Position numbers and translations under genes: made by a program. Below, in pieces: positions 7,152 to 13,461 of a DNA stretch of 13,461 bases (position 1 is its first letter; each line of letters starts with the position of its first letter). The notes under the pieces are model-generated. The model worked only from the letters and a program-made list of their open reading frames with translations, searched no databases and was not told where the DNA came from. The stretch lies in contig JADGIG010000189.1 in NCBI GenBank assembly GCA_018985235.1, positions 1-13,461 on the forward strand. Reading direction: 5' to 3'. The DNA is from Sanchytrium tribonematis. Its lineage: Eukaryota; Sanchytriomycota; Sanchytriomycetes; Sanchytriales; Sanchytriaceae.

Positions 7152-8312
7152 TTATTGCCATTGACGTTGTTGTATGCGCGTGTGAATCATGAAGAAGTTT
7201 TCGGTTTAGTGGAAGAGGGAGCCCTTTCCGCATTAGACCATTGGGGTGATGTTATGAAGTGCCAAACGGGCGACCAAACTGCTTGCAATGTGTTGGCATT
7301 GAGATTGAGTGATGTTCAATTGAAGAACATCCAGAGTTTGCTTGAATTATTGGATCGTGTCAATCCAGGACAACTTGTACAAGCTAATTGGGGAATGAGC
7401 AATGAAAAAATGAAGAATTGGTTGGTTGACGTTGGTAAATTTTTCACAGGTGATTCTACACTGCCAAATGTGGAGGAATTGGTCAAATTATTGAATAAGG
7501 GAAAGAGACTATCGAAACGGCACAATGACCAAAGCCTAGGGAAAGCAGATGAAGCAGATGAAGAGAACCAAAATGTAGAACCTGCATCAGAGTCTTCCGA
7601 AAGAAGCTTAAGAACATTCTTGAGAAATCTTAGACATGGTATTTTTACAACACATGAATTTCTACCTGACACTCAAACACCCGGACGATGGCACCGTGCA
7701 CACACCGGATTTCACGATAGTGTAGCTCGTAAAATGAGAAAAGCATTGGCTAATAAGAATTTGCTTTTAGTTCTATTTGTTGGCATTTTGGTGTTGGTTG
7801 GTGCAGTGGGCGGTATGGCAGTTGGTTCCATGAGATACAATCATAACAAAAATGTTGCAAACAATGCAGATGCAGATAGAAACAAACTTTGCAATTGGGG
7901 CTATGACTGTCCTAATGGTAACTATCCTCCAACCTCAAAAACTGTAGAAAAATGGGTTAATGAACCACACTGTTACCGTTCTAAAAAAAGCATCAGGTAC
8001 GATAGCTGCTATCATTTGGAGCCAAGAACTATCGTCGAAGCTATCAAAAATTTAGACGAAAACACTGGCGAAGTCTTGACTGACGCATTAAAATATTTGG
8101 CAGCTTCAAATCAATGTACGGTTACCAATGCAGGTGAATTGCAAGGAGAAGATGCTGTTGCGGATTGTATGAAAATCGATGGTAAAGTGGATCATTTGGA
8201 TAATAATGCCAAAGGTTGGTTAGGATTATTAATTCCAAGTGTCTTTTTTACTGCTCTGGCACTGTGTACAGTGATTTGGAGTTCCGCAGCATTGGCATTG
8301 GACCCATATTGA
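7149..8312 (+). CDS. Two-TM Cys-rich family protein, copy 3 (intact)
   Basis: The single exon encodes 387 aa from ATG 7149. The signal peptide is MLLPLTLLYARV, almost identical in the copies at 8499 and 9638. The family motif HWGDVMKCQTGDQTAC follows at about 31-46. A dibasic KRLSKRHND site near residue 118-125 and an acidic Glu/Asp-rich linker come before a first TM helix (NLLLVLFVGILVLVGAVGGMAVG, about 198-220). The Cys region has CNWGYDCPNG, PHCYRSKK and DSCYHLEP, then ENTGEVLTDALKYL, QCTV and ADC. A second TM helix (LGLLIPSVFFTALALCTVIW) ends the protein. CNWGYDCPNG is close to CNWGFSCKNG of copy 1. AATAAA at 8312-8317 overlaps the TGA stop. The family has no function known to me. The domain order suggests a secreted or membrane protein with both termini on the same side once the signal peptide is cut. 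Confidence 0.85.
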   Translation: MLLPLTLLYARVNHEEVFGLVEEGALSALDHWGDVMKCQTGDQTACNVLALRLSDVQLKNIQSLLELLDRVNPGQLVQANWGMSNEKMKNWLVDVGKFFTGDSTLPNVEELVKLLNKGKRLSKRHNDQSLGKADEADEENQNVEPASESSERSLRTFLRNLRHGIFTTHEFLPDTQTPGRWHRAHTGFHDSVARKMRKALANKNLLLVLFVGILVLVGAVGGMAVGSMRYNHNKNVANNADADRNKLCNWGYDCPNGNYPPTSKTVEKWVNEPHCYRSKKSIRYDSCYHLEPRTIVEAIKNLDENTGEVLTDALKYLAASNQCTVTNAGELQGEDAVADCMKIDGKVDHLDNNAKGWLGLLIPSVFFTALALCTVIWSSAALALDPY

Positions 8313-8420
8313 ATAAATCAACTGAAAACTTTATTAAACAGCATACAATTGTGCTCATTTTGCCATGTGTCAATCACATTATCAAAATACAATCAATGTT
8401 TGGGAAAAGGCATCTTTTCG

Positions 8421-8533
8421 TAAGGGGGTTATCGCACCAATCAAATGATGAGATAATGACATGGGGGATATACAAATAGAAATAGACAGATCATCCCCAT
8501 GTTGTTGCCATTGACGTTGTTGTATGCGCGTGT
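8421..8533 (+). repeat. Leader/signal-peptide repeat, unit B
   Basis: This is the second copy of 7071-7183, offset by 1350 bp. The visible differences are 8426 (g for a) and 8504 (g for a, turning codon 2 from TTA to TTG, both Leu). Bases before 8421 and after 8533 do not match. Confidence 0.9.
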
Positions 8534-9593
8534 AAGTAATGTAAATGCTCTGGATGTGACGTTTGAGGTAATTGCCAACAATTGGGAACAGATTCGTAAC
8601 TGTGCAAATGGTGATTCTAATGCATGTCACTTTGGATTAAGTGAGCAAGAAAAGACAGCATTATTGCAAACTTATGGCAAAGTGGACAAATTCATGTCAG
8701 GACAATCGCATGCTTCAAATTTGCCATTTGGTCACGATTATTCGGAAGATTTAGTTGGAAATGTTGAGTTTTATCTAGCAAATCCAAGTGAATTGCCCAG
8801 TTTTAATCGAATTATGGCAATGATCAAGCGTAGCGATGTTGTATCCGACCGACATATAAACGTCAAGAAAAGAAGCGATGATGATAATGTTAATATTGAA
8901 GCAGGAAATGCTCCAGTTAATGCAGTAAATCCTGACTCTGCCAACAGACCAGGCTCTGAAGTACAGCGTAGAATCTCAAATTTGCACAATAGGCATATGA
9001 GTTTTCACCTTGAAATCAGGGATAAATTAAGACTATTAACGACTCTTCGATTATTTGCTTTTATTGCAGTTGGATTCTTATTTATCATTGGCACCATTGT
9101 TGGAGGGGTTTTTGCAGGTAAAAGTCTTTATTTGGCGAATCATGCGAGTGATAGAGCATATTCAGACTTGAATTTAAATTGTCATTATGTTAGTAAATGT
9201 GTCTTCGACTTGGATCCGACTGAGACAGTTGCAGTGAGAAAGAAAATAAAAAAGACCTGTAAAAAAAATGGCAAATCATATGATTGTTCTTATTGGTACA
9301 CTGACTATATAGAAAAACCAATTAAATTTTTTAATAGATTTACTGGATTAAATCTAAACCCTGAAATGACTACGTATGTTAAGGACAATCTCTGTACAAT
9401 TTTTAATATCGGTCAATTGAAAAGTGAAGATGCTCAATCACTTTGTACCACAAAAGAACAGGACTATTTGCATTTAAAAACAAATACATTAGGGAGAAAA
9501 GTTTTGATGGGTGTAGATGTTTCTGGATTTGCACTTGGACTTGCGATGGTAACTTATGGGATTTGGGCACATAAAACTGGGCGTATGAAATAA
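8499..9593 (+). CDS. Two-TM Cys-rich family protein, copy 4 (intact)
   Basis: The single exon encodes 364 aa from ATG 8499, with the shared signal peptide MLLPLTLLYARV. The family motif NWEQIRNCANGDSNAC lies at about 28-43. A Lys-Arg site (IKRSD, KKRSDDD) and a variable linker lead to the first TM helix (LRLFAFIAVGFLFIIGTIVGGVFAG, about 182-206). The Cys region (NCHYVSKC, KKTCKKNGKSYDCSYWY) and the NRFTGLNLNPEMTTYVKDNLC ... SLC segment follow, then a weaker second TM helix (VLMGVDVSGFALGLAMVTYGIW). This copy differs most in the Cys region: it has the basic run RKKIKKTCKKNGK instead of the PPT segment seen in copies 2 and 3. AATAAA at 9589-9594 overlaps the TAA stop. The neighbouring tandem copies and shared leader imply origin by unequal crossing-over or gene conversion. 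Confidence 0.85.
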   Translation: MLLPLTLLYARVSNVNALDVTFEVIANNWEQIRNCANGDSNACHFGLSEQEKTALLQTYGKVDKFMSGQSHASNLPFGHDYSEDLVGNVEFYLANPSELPSFNRIMAMIKRSDVVSDRHINVKKRSDDDNVNIEAGNAPVNAVNPDSANRPGSEVQRRISNLHNRHMSFHLEIRDKLRLLTTLRLFAFIAVGFLFIIGTIVGGVFAGKSLYLANHASDRAYSDLNLNCHYVSKCVFDLDPTETVAVRKKIKKTCKKNGKSYDCSYWYTDYIEKPIKFFNRFTGLNLNPEMTTYVKDNLCTIFNIGQLKSEDAQSLCTTKEQDYLHLKTNTLGRKVLMGVDVSGFALGLAMVTYGIWAHKTGRMK

Positions 9594-9623
9594 ATTAAAA
9601 TTGGTGTTATCTAAGGAAATAAA

Positions 9624-9672
9624 GACAGATCATCCCCATGTTATTGCCATTGACGCTGTTGTATGCGCGTGT
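9624..9672 (+). repeat. Short leader/signal-peptide repeat, unit C
   Basis: GACAGATCATCCCCATG and the first 12 codons match units A and B almost exactly (ACG-CTG for ACG-TTG). The upstream CACCAAT element and the left arm of the start-codon hairpin are absent, so this copy has lost the family promoter. Confidence 0.8.
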
Positions 9673-9939
9673 GAATTATGGGAATGTAGCCATACTAGTA
9701 AATTCACTTGCCGGGTTTGGAATGATATTCGGGAATGTCTAATTGGTGATCTAAATGCGTGTGAAAGTATTAGATCGTCTTCAACTGCCAATGAAAAAGC
9801 TATCTTTTTAAATTTTAATGAAGAAATAAAAAAAAGAGCAAATGAAGCCTATGAGCAATTAGATTTGCCATTTAGCATGAAAGATATTATGGATAAAATC
9901 TATTATTATGCATCTAACTGGAAAAGATTGCCGGTATGA
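9638..9939 (+). pseudogene. Two-TM family, copy 5: frameshifted and truncated
   Basis: ATG 9638 begins the usual signal peptide MLLPLTLLYARV, but this frame stops at a TAA near 9742. A second frame, open to TGA at 9937-9939, carries the family motif VWNDIRECLIGDLNAC and the following helices up to YYYASNWKRLP. This corresponds to the FYLANPSELP region of copy 4. The switch falls near 9715-9722 and is explained by loss of one base. No GT...AG segment of the needed length is visible. The C-terminal two thirds (TM helices and Cys region) are missing, and an ISXO2/Merlin-like transposase gene begins within 50 bp. The copy is dead as a family protein. Confidence 0.75.
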
Positions 9940-9985
9940 TACTAGAAGAAGAGACTGAAACTCTTTCTAAAACATATTGGGTCAT

Positions 9986-11190
9986 ATGAAGTGCAACGTC
10001 ATACCGTTTGCAACATCTCCCCCAGACTCAATCCAAGACATGGATCCAATTGCTTTATTAAATAACATCCCAGCACTGCATCATTTCTCCGAGAACAGAG
10101 CATTCGTAAATAAATTGCAAGCAGTTGGGTTATTCTTTAAAGAAGGATTTTGCCCATCCAATCCAGATCATGGTCTCTTAACGTTTTATGAATGTAAGTA
10201 TAAAGCAGATAAATGCTTTTGGAGATGTAAAAAGTGTAAAAAAGTGGTAGGAGTACGTTCAGGATCATTGTTTTCTTATGGCAAATTGCCATTAAATATT
10301 TGCGCAATTTTACTCAAAAAATTTTACCAGAAAGAGATGGCACTACTAACAGCACTTAATTTGGGTATCAACTACAATACCGTGCTGATGTATTATAAGA
10401 GATTCCGTCATTATGAGCAAGAAGCATTTCGCCAAATCTTTCAACCCATTGGAGGTCCGGGGATTACAATCGAAATAGATGAGGCCCTATTTCGAAAGCG
10501 AAAATATAATCGTGGTAGATCAAAGTGTACGTTTTGGATACTGGGTATGGCTTGCCGCTCTACTGGCAAGACCATTTTGATCCCTGTTTTAAACAGAAAA
10601 ATGAAAACATTGAAGTACTTTATTGAGAAATGCGTACTTCCAGGTACCATTATAAATACCGATTGCTGGGCAGGCTATAATTTCATATCATCACATCCAA
10701 ACAATTACACACATCATACGATAAATCATTCTTTGCCAGGAATTGGACGATTTGTTGATGTTTATTAACCCAGAAATACGCACTCAAATGATTGAAAGTA
10801 GATGGCATGATTTGCGTTTGCATTTACCTCAATATGGTGTTGATTTTGATAATATTGAGTCATATTTATATGACTTTATGTTTCGCAAATATTTGTCCAT
10901 AAAGAGATCTACAAAAGCCAAATCTGAGGACTATAAATCATTTATTAATGGTATCGTTGCCGCATATCCTCCTGGTCCTTTAGATGCGGCGATTGCAAAT
11001 GGTCAAAACTTCGAGTTGTTTGAGCACTTTTACCTGCTCAAAGGTACTTTGGACTAATTAAGACATAATAGCAAGTTGTATTACATACAGCGGTGCTGGT
11101 TATGAAGTTGTTGGAGATGAATTGGTGCCAATTGTTGATGATGAATTAGACAACGTGCCAGTAATAGAAGAAAATGAAGTGAATGAGTAG
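9986..11190 (+). pseudogene. ISXO2/Merlin-like DDE transposase, broken by a frameshift
   Basis: Frame one runs from ATG 9986 (or ATG 10039, MDPIALL) to TAA 10768, and frame two runs 10743-11043. Exon-like sequence 11063-11190 then adds an acidic tail. Recognisable parts are a zinc-ribbon-like region (FCPSN ... C ... WRCKKCKK ... GSLF) and the ISXO2-type catalytic core. In frame one the core shows Asp in EIDEALFRKRKYNRGR and Asp in INTDCWAGY followed by NHSL. In frame two it shows FINPEIRTQMIESRWHDLR with the catalytic Glu. All three acidic residues survive, but the frames do not join near 10730-10760 by any GT-AG intron. The C-terminus (DELVPIVDDELDNVPVIEENEVNE) is strongly acidic. Eukaryotic relatives are Merlin elements, derived from an IS1016/IS1595-like ancestor. 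TIRs and target duplications could not be identified with confidence. Confidence 0.75.
11044..11062 (+). other. Putative 19-nt intron in the Merlin-like transposase
   Basis: GTACTTTGGACTAATTAAG has GT/AG borders. Its removal bypasses the TAA at 11055-11057 and opens a further 42 codons ending at TAG 11188-11190 with a biased acidic tail. A 28-nt version ending at 11071 is also in frame. Support is weaker than for the other two introns because there is no close homologue here to fix the junction. Confidence 0.45.
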
Positions 11191-11248
11191 TAATAAGTAA
11201 TAAATAAGTATTTATAATATATTTAATCATTTTAAAGTCTTCTAAAAT

Positions 11249-11274
11249 ACATTGGATACTTGAATACCCAATGT
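11249..11274. repeat. Imperfect palindrome, 26 bp
   Basis: The outer arms ACATTGG and CCAATGT are perfectly complementary, and the interior is also largely symmetrical (TA...TA). It lies 59 bp after the end of the transposase gene. Confidence 0.6.
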
Positions 11275-11291
11275 TGTTTCAAGGGATCATT

Positions 11292-11316
11292 GTACAACAA
11301 AAACTAGATGTTGTAC
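11292..11316. repeat. Hairpin, 8-bp perfect stem
   Basis: GTACAACA at 11292-11299 and TGTTGTAC at 11309-11316 form a perfect inverted repeat around a 9-nt loop. No run of T follows, and no function is evident. Confidence 0.55.
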
Positions 11317-11724
11317 TAATAAAACAATAATAAAAACGTGTTTTATATCAAAAATAAATTTGAAAATATGTTTTTTGATTGTTTATATATGGTATTGAAT
11401 CATCAGTGACTTGACAAATATTAATTTTGCAATTCAAATTTTACGAAATTCAAAAATTTATCTTTATGAATTCAATATTCTCATAAACTTGATTATATTC
11501 AATAAAAAGGGCTTTTTTAGAGCATTCTAAAAATACCCAACATCAATACTTTTCCAACAAAAATGAAATGTGTAGAGGGGAAAAAAGGCAAATTTGCCAT
11601 CACGTTTCAAACGTCAAACCAATCAGTTTTAAAGTTATCTGGACGCCATTTCCTCCAATTAAATCATTTATTTATAATACATAATATTGGCCAATGAATA
11701 TTCGCTCATTTTAGATGAATTCTT

Positions 11725-12950
11725 GTGACCAATTTCGTACCCACTTGTGGTCGATGGGGTAATCATGTGCAACTCCAGTCTCTTCTTTTATTGCCATACC
11801 GATTAAATGCTAATGTGAATAGAACTAAAGATATCCAATCAATAAATAAGAAAGTTATAAGAATTCAACGTAAATTCAAACAAACAAGAAACAAATCAAA
11901 GAAAAAGCAGCTTTTGAAACAAATTCAACAAAGTAGGGCATTATATAATGCAGAGGCTAAAAAACAAGTCATTGAGACTCAACTTGAAGTTGTAGAGGAG
12001 CTGTTCAAAGATCCCAATGCAGCATATCACAAATTATGTGAAATTAAAAAATAAAATTTCCAAGACAAATCTTTGTTGCGATATCCAAGACATGCTTGAT
12101 TATCAAAACAGCATTTTAATCATCGAACACATGAGTGGATCAAACAAGAACTAACAGAAACTGAGAAACTGAGAACCAAATTGGCAATGTCTCAATTATT
12201 TACTACAAATAAAATCAAGTCTGAACTCAAATATCTTAGCATAATAAAGGCACCAGGTGGTTTAATACCCACCATTGCCTACAAATTCTTGCCCAGAAAT
12301 GATATCAAAACCTTTAGACACCTGTTTTCACTTTTTTATTTTAAAGGAGAAATTCCAAATTCTTGGTCCGATTTAGGGATCGTTGAGATTTTTAAGAATA
12401 AAGGATCGTCTGAAGATCCCAAATATTACAGACCCATTAGTCTGCTGGTTCCACTGCGAAAATTGTATGAAAAGATAATTTATTATCAAGGATTAAAAAA
12501 TAAATTGATCCCCTCATATCGCCAACATGGCTTTTGCGCTTCTCGTAGCACCAACACACAACTCTACTATGTCCATAATTTTATAAATCAGTTTAAAAAA
12601 GAGGGAAGTGTGATCATGGGATCACTTGATTTATCCAGTGCTTTTGATAGAATCATTTATGACGATATGATCTGAATGCACTCAGATTACTTCTAGTAAA
12701 TCAATCTTTACATTTATTGCGCGATAATAACAAGCAAAATGTAAAAATGAAGAAAGGTGTACCCCAAGGTGGTGCTCTTTCACCAATGCTCTTTTCCTTT
12801 GTCATTGACAAAGTGCAATCCGAATTGGATTATGATCCAACCAAATTGGCCATCTGTTTATACGCAGATGTCATGTTTTTAATTTCAAATGATCCAAAAT
12901 ACTAACTAAACAACATTGTAAAAGGTATCAAGAACTATTCAAAGCAAACA
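11725..12950 (+). pseudogene. LINE-type non-LTR reverse transcriptase, decayed
   Basis: Several frames together trace one polypeptide. From 11725 to 12054 there is a Lys/Gln-rich linker of the kind between endonuclease and reverse transcriptase (INKKVIRIQRKFKQ ... YNAEAKKQVIE). From 12100 to 12675 the RT fingers and palm follow: FTTNKIKSELKYLSIIKAPGG, FKNKGSSEDPKYYRPISLL, HGFCASRSTNTQ, and the first catalytic Asp in GSLDLSSAFD. From 12672 to 12905 the frame changes again with LLRDNNKQ, KKGVPQGGALSPMLF and CLYADVMFLIS. The usual YADD box is YADV, so the second catalytic Asp is gone. Further stops and two or more frameshifts confirm that it is inactive. No endonuclease domain, 3' tail or target duplication is visible. 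Confidence 0.85.
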
Positions 12951-13461
12951 CCGCAGCAAAAAAGCAACCCAAAGCATCTTCTTCGCACACTTATTGCTAA
13001 ATTTCATCCATTTGATGACCATGGGGTACTTTTACAGAGCACTGATCTATTTAAGGAAGCACTATATGAAATTTGCAACCACTACATCAGTTTAGAAAAT
13101 GACGAATTGGAATCTAAAAAAGAAAAATTGGAAGAATTGATCTGTGCACAACGTGACAAACGCAAAGATCAAGAGGGTGAAGCACTAAAAAGTCTAGAGA
13201 GTGCATTGATCACATTGGAAACTGCACTAGAAGAATTGGAATCAAAATTTGTCAGAAAAATGGAAAAGAATGATTTTCGATCATTCAAATTTATCCTACA
13301 ACACCGATTCATTGAGATTATTACACCCAATTTATTTCAAAACTTTTTAAAAATGGGGTTTCAGTACATTCAGACTTGTGAGCCATTTGATTTTTACTTT
13401 AAATCCGCTGTAAGCTACTCAGATGAGAATTATTATGTTTTTCTCCACAATCAATCGAAAT
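12951..13461 (+). CDS. Partial coding fragment with long coiled coil (unrecognised)
   Basis: The frame that carried the RT palm stays open after its TAA at 12903-12905 and runs to the window end, about 185 codons. From about 12955 the content no longer looks like reverse transcriptase. NPKHLLRTLIAKFHPFDDHG ... STDLFKEALYEICNHYISLE resembles the helix II-loop-helix III pattern of a J domain, but HPF stands where HPD would be required, so this is only a suggestion. A charged coiled coil follows (ENDELESKKEKLEELICAQRDKRKDQEG ... ALEELESKFVRKME), and then a hydrophobic/aromatic region (LFQNFLKMGFQYIQTCEPFDFYF). No ATG opens the frame before 13260. It may be a gene fragment captured or truncated next to the retroelement, or an exon of a gene whose start I cannot see. 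Confidence 0.45.

Larger units (their letters stand above)
7071..7183 (+). repeat. Leader/signal-peptide repeat, unit A
   Basis: This 113-bp block matches 8421-8533 with two differences that I can see (7076 and 7154). It covers the TTATCGCACCAAT element (7079-7091), a TATA-like GATATACAAAT, the ATG at 7149 and the first 11-12 codons. Downstream of it the two genes diverge strongly. Confidence 0.9.
11191..11724. other. AT-rich intergenic stretch with two palindromes
   Basis: I see no gene here. An imperfect 26-bp palindrome lies at 11249-11274 (ACATTGG ... CCAATGT arms, 7 of 7 paired). A second inverted repeat at 11292-11316 pairs GTACAACA with TGTTGTAC across a 9-nt loop. One or both could mark the 3' end of the Merlin-like element, but I could not find a matching left end near 9940-9985. 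CCAAT and TATA-like motifs at 11615-11700 might be an old promoter of the retroelement relic. Confidence 0.4.

Noticed and set aside
7316-7672. 118-codon minus-strand frame inside copy 3
   Set aside because: It is antisense to an intact family gene whose protein motifs are conserved in paralogues.
8313-8420. Possible small gene between copies 3 and 4
   Set aside because: No start-to-stop frame with recognisable content is present; it looks like plain AT-rich spacer.
9711-9742. Ultrashort intron as the cause of the frame change in copy 5
   Set aside because: A length of 3n+2 is needed. The visible GT...AG segments near the shift are 19, 21 or 28 nt, and longer ones would delete conserved residues, so a one-base loss fits better.
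12920-12945. GT...AG 20-mer (GTATCAAGAACTATTCAAAG) as another ultrashort intron
   Set aside because: It lies in a decayed retroelement, and no conserved protein junction shows that removing it helps any frame.
1-13461. tRNA, rRNA or CRISPR arrays
   Set aside because: No cloverleaf-like sequence, rRNA core motif or regularly spaced repeat was seen on either strand.

Overview
The window is nuclear DNA of an AT-rich microbial eukaryote. The evidence is three superfamilies of eukaryotic-type mobile elements (PIF/Harbinger, an ISXO2/Merlin-like DDE element, a non-LTR retrotransposon relic), secreted and membrane proteins with plant/chytrid/oomycete-style leucine-rich repeats (LRRs), TATA/CCAAT-type promoters, AATAAA signals, and introns needed to join conserved domains. 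I cannot name the species. The LRR style suggests an early-diverging fungus or another walled or parasitic protist, and this is only a guess. Genes are very compact. TATA-like boxes lie about 27-30 bp before the ATG, and AATAAA often overlaps the stop codon. Three introns inferred from reading-frame and domain continuity are only 19-20 nt long.

Layout: (1) 1-1772, two divergent LRR surface-protein genes sharing a 124-bp intergenic promoter; the minus-strand one runs off the window. (2) 1980-9939, a tandem array of an unrecognised multigene family. Its members have a signal peptide, an N-terminal W-x2-[IV]-x2-C...C motif, a variable linker with Lys-Arg sites, a transmembrane (TM) helix, a Cys-rich region and a second TM helix. 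There are two intact copies (7149-8312, 8499-9593), one copy with a 20-nt intron (1980-3388), one copy split in codon 2 by a Harbinger element (ATG at 3528, body 5821-6903), one frameshifted and truncated copy (9638-9939), and one small C-terminal relic (6939-7040). Two copies share an almost identical 113-bp leader plus signal-peptide block although their mature regions have diverged. (3) 3534-5817, a complete PIF/Harbinger transposon with terminal inverted repeats (TIRs), a TTA target duplication, a DDE transposase gene with a 19-nt intron, and a convergent accessory gene. (4) 9986-11190, an ISXO2/Merlin-like transposase gene broken by a frameshift, with a probable 19-nt intron near its end. 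(5) 11190-11720, AT-rich DNA with two palindromes. (6) 11725 to about 12950, a dead LINE-type reverse transcriptase. (7) From about 12950 to the window end, an open coding fragment with a coiled coil.

The most interesting points are the new two-TM protein family with a conserved leader and diverging bodies, the Harbinger insertion exactly inside codon 2 of a family member, and the ultrashort introns, which also occur inside the transposons.
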